Assembly: GCA_005888335.1 (NCBI GenBank)
Contig: VAWY01000110.1
Coordinates: forward strand, 1 to 13,165
From: Actinomycetota bacterium
Lineage (GTDB): Bacteria > Actinomycetota > Thermoleophilia > Solirubrobacterales > Solirubrobacteraceae
DNA: 13,165 bases
Direction of reading: 5' to 3'
Made by a program: the position numbers and the translations under genes. The notes beneath the pieces are model-generated. The model had not been told where the DNA came from, made no database searches, and saw only the letters and a program-made list of their open reading frames with translations. Positions 12,591 to 13,165 of the stretch are shown here, in pieces. Within the stretch, counting starts at the first letter, position 1. Every line of letters starts with the position of its first letter.

Positions 12591-13165
12591 GCCAGTCCAC
12601 CGGTCCGGCCACGAGGACGTGGCTCGTGAGCCGCCGCCCCAGGAGCTCCTGCACCTCGCGCGAGGCGGCGATGAGCGCCTCGAGGTCGATCCCCGTCTCG
12701 ATCCCCATCTCGTGGAGCATCGACACGAGGTCCTCGCTGGCGATGTTGCCGGTCGAGCCCGGCGGCACGGGGCAGCCGCCGAGCTCTCCGAAGCTCGACT
12801 CGAAGCTCGTCACGCCGGCGCGCAGCGCGGCCAGCGCGTTGGCCAGCCCCTGGCCGCGCGTGTTGTGGAAGTGCGCGGTGAGCTCGGGCCCGGGCAGCTC
12901 GGCGAGCGCCCGGGTGAAGAACGACTCGACCTGGACGGGGTTGGCCATGCCGGTCGTGTCGCCGAAGCCGATCTCGTCCGCCCCGGCGGCGGCGAGCCGG
13001 CCGGCGATCTCGATCACCCGGCCGGGGTCGACGACGCCCTCGTACGGGCAGCCGAACGACGTCGCGATCACCGCCGCGCAGCGCAGGCCGTGCTCGCGGA
13101 TCGCCGGAATCATCCGCTCGAGCGTCTGGAGCGACTCGTCGACGCCGCGGTTGACGTTCTTGCGG
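12580..13165 (-). CDS. HMG-CoA-lyase-like enzyme (5' end beyond window)
   Basis: The visible 195 residues are the C-terminal part of a 3-hydroxy-3-methylglutaryl-CoA-lyase-type enzyme of the DRE-TIM metallolyase family. They include FGCPYEGVVDP, IGFGDTTGMANP, the metal-binding HFHNTRGQGLANALAAL, and ELGGCPVPPGSTGNIASEDLV with the conserved cysteine of the active-site loop. These enzymes split hydroxyacyl-CoA to acetyl-CoA and an acetoacetate-like product in leucine or branched-acyl catabolism. The frame runs upstream of ATG 13113 into RKNVNRGVDESLQTLER, the expected family sequence, so 13113 is not the start and the gene continues beyond the window. Its stop overlaps the enoyl-CoA hydratase start. 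HMG-CoA itself or a related 3-hydroxy-3-alkyl acyl-CoA may be the substrate. Confidence 0.93.
   Translation of the reverse strand, partial: RKNVNRGVDESLQTLERMIPAIREHGLRCAAVIATSFGCPYEGVVDPGRVIEIAGRLAAAGADEIGFGDTTGMANPVQVESFFTRALAELPGPELTAHFHNTRGQGLANALAALRAGVTSFESSFGELGGCPVPPGSTGNIASEDLVSMLHEMGIETGIDLEALIAASREVQELLGRRLTSHVLVAGPVDWHGD

Noticed and set aside
10593..12629. Plus-strand open frame of 678 codons opposite the LLM and hydratase genes
   Set aside because: Arg/Gly/Ala/His-rich antisense shadow of genes with clear catalytic motifs; no domain signature of its own.
1..13165. CRISPR arrays, tRNA genes, transposases, attachment sites
   Set aside because: No spaced direct repeats, tRNA-like cloverleaf, transposase motifs or terminal repeats noticed on either strand.

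Overview
The window is 13.2 kb of very GC-rich, densely packed bacterial DNA. GTG starts are common, genes overlap by 4-14 bases, and at least two starts sit 6 bases behind a TANNNT box with no Shine-Dalgarno sequence. With the gene types present (F420/FMN luciferase-like reductase, several acyl-CoA genes, an actinobacterial-type GH15 protein), this suggests a high-GC actinomycete relative, plausibly class Thermoleophilia (Solirubrobacterales). The taxonomic call is inference; no rRNA or marker gene is present.

Layout. (1) 1-1921: a BadH-like short-chain dehydrogenase (minus strand, cut by the window edge) diverges from an acyl-CoA dehydrogenase of the small, catalytic-Glu-lacking type. (2) 1956-2985: a lower-GC stretch (about 60% in sampled lines against about 75-80% around it). 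It holds a four-helix membrane protein, an unlisted 38-residue single-helix protein with a strong ribosome binding site, and a structured gap. (3) 2986-4986: a GH15 glucoamylase/trehalase-type enzyme, preceded by a possible 20-codon leaderless leader ORF. (4) 5002-8869, minus strand: a two-gene unit, the most unusual part of the window. The first gene encodes a 766-residue protein with a PEP-utiliser 'swivelling' phosphohistidine-like domain at its N-terminus, about 450 residues I cannot assign, and a winged-helix-like C-terminal part. The second encodes a 521-residue pyruvate-phosphate-dikinase-like protein with a complete ATP-grasp domain and phosphohistidine domain but no PEP/pyruvate-binding barrel. 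(5) 9025-9945: a divergent CrtC/AttH-like (DUF7064/7065-type) protein. (6) 9942-13165, minus strand: a tight operon, in transcription order HMG-CoA-lyase-like enzyme, enoyl-CoA hydratase, LLM-class oxidoreductase, and two MaoC-type hydratase half-proteins.

How it may fit together. Regions 1 and 6 give the steps of CoA-thioester beta-oxidation (dehydrogenation, hydration by crotonase or MaoC enzymes, alcohol oxidation, lyase cleavage), as in catabolism of alicyclic, terpenoid, branched or steroid-like acids. Region 4 looks like a split dikinase: an ATP-driven His-phosphorylating subunit with no PEP-making domain, paired with a protein that could carry the phosphoryl group to, or bind, an unknown acceptor. 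By analogy with phenylphosphate synthase and rifampin phosphotransferase, which couple the same two domains to small-molecule acceptors, it may phosphorylate an organic substrate of the neighbouring pathway. This is a hypothesis; the sequence shows the domains and gene order, not the substrate.
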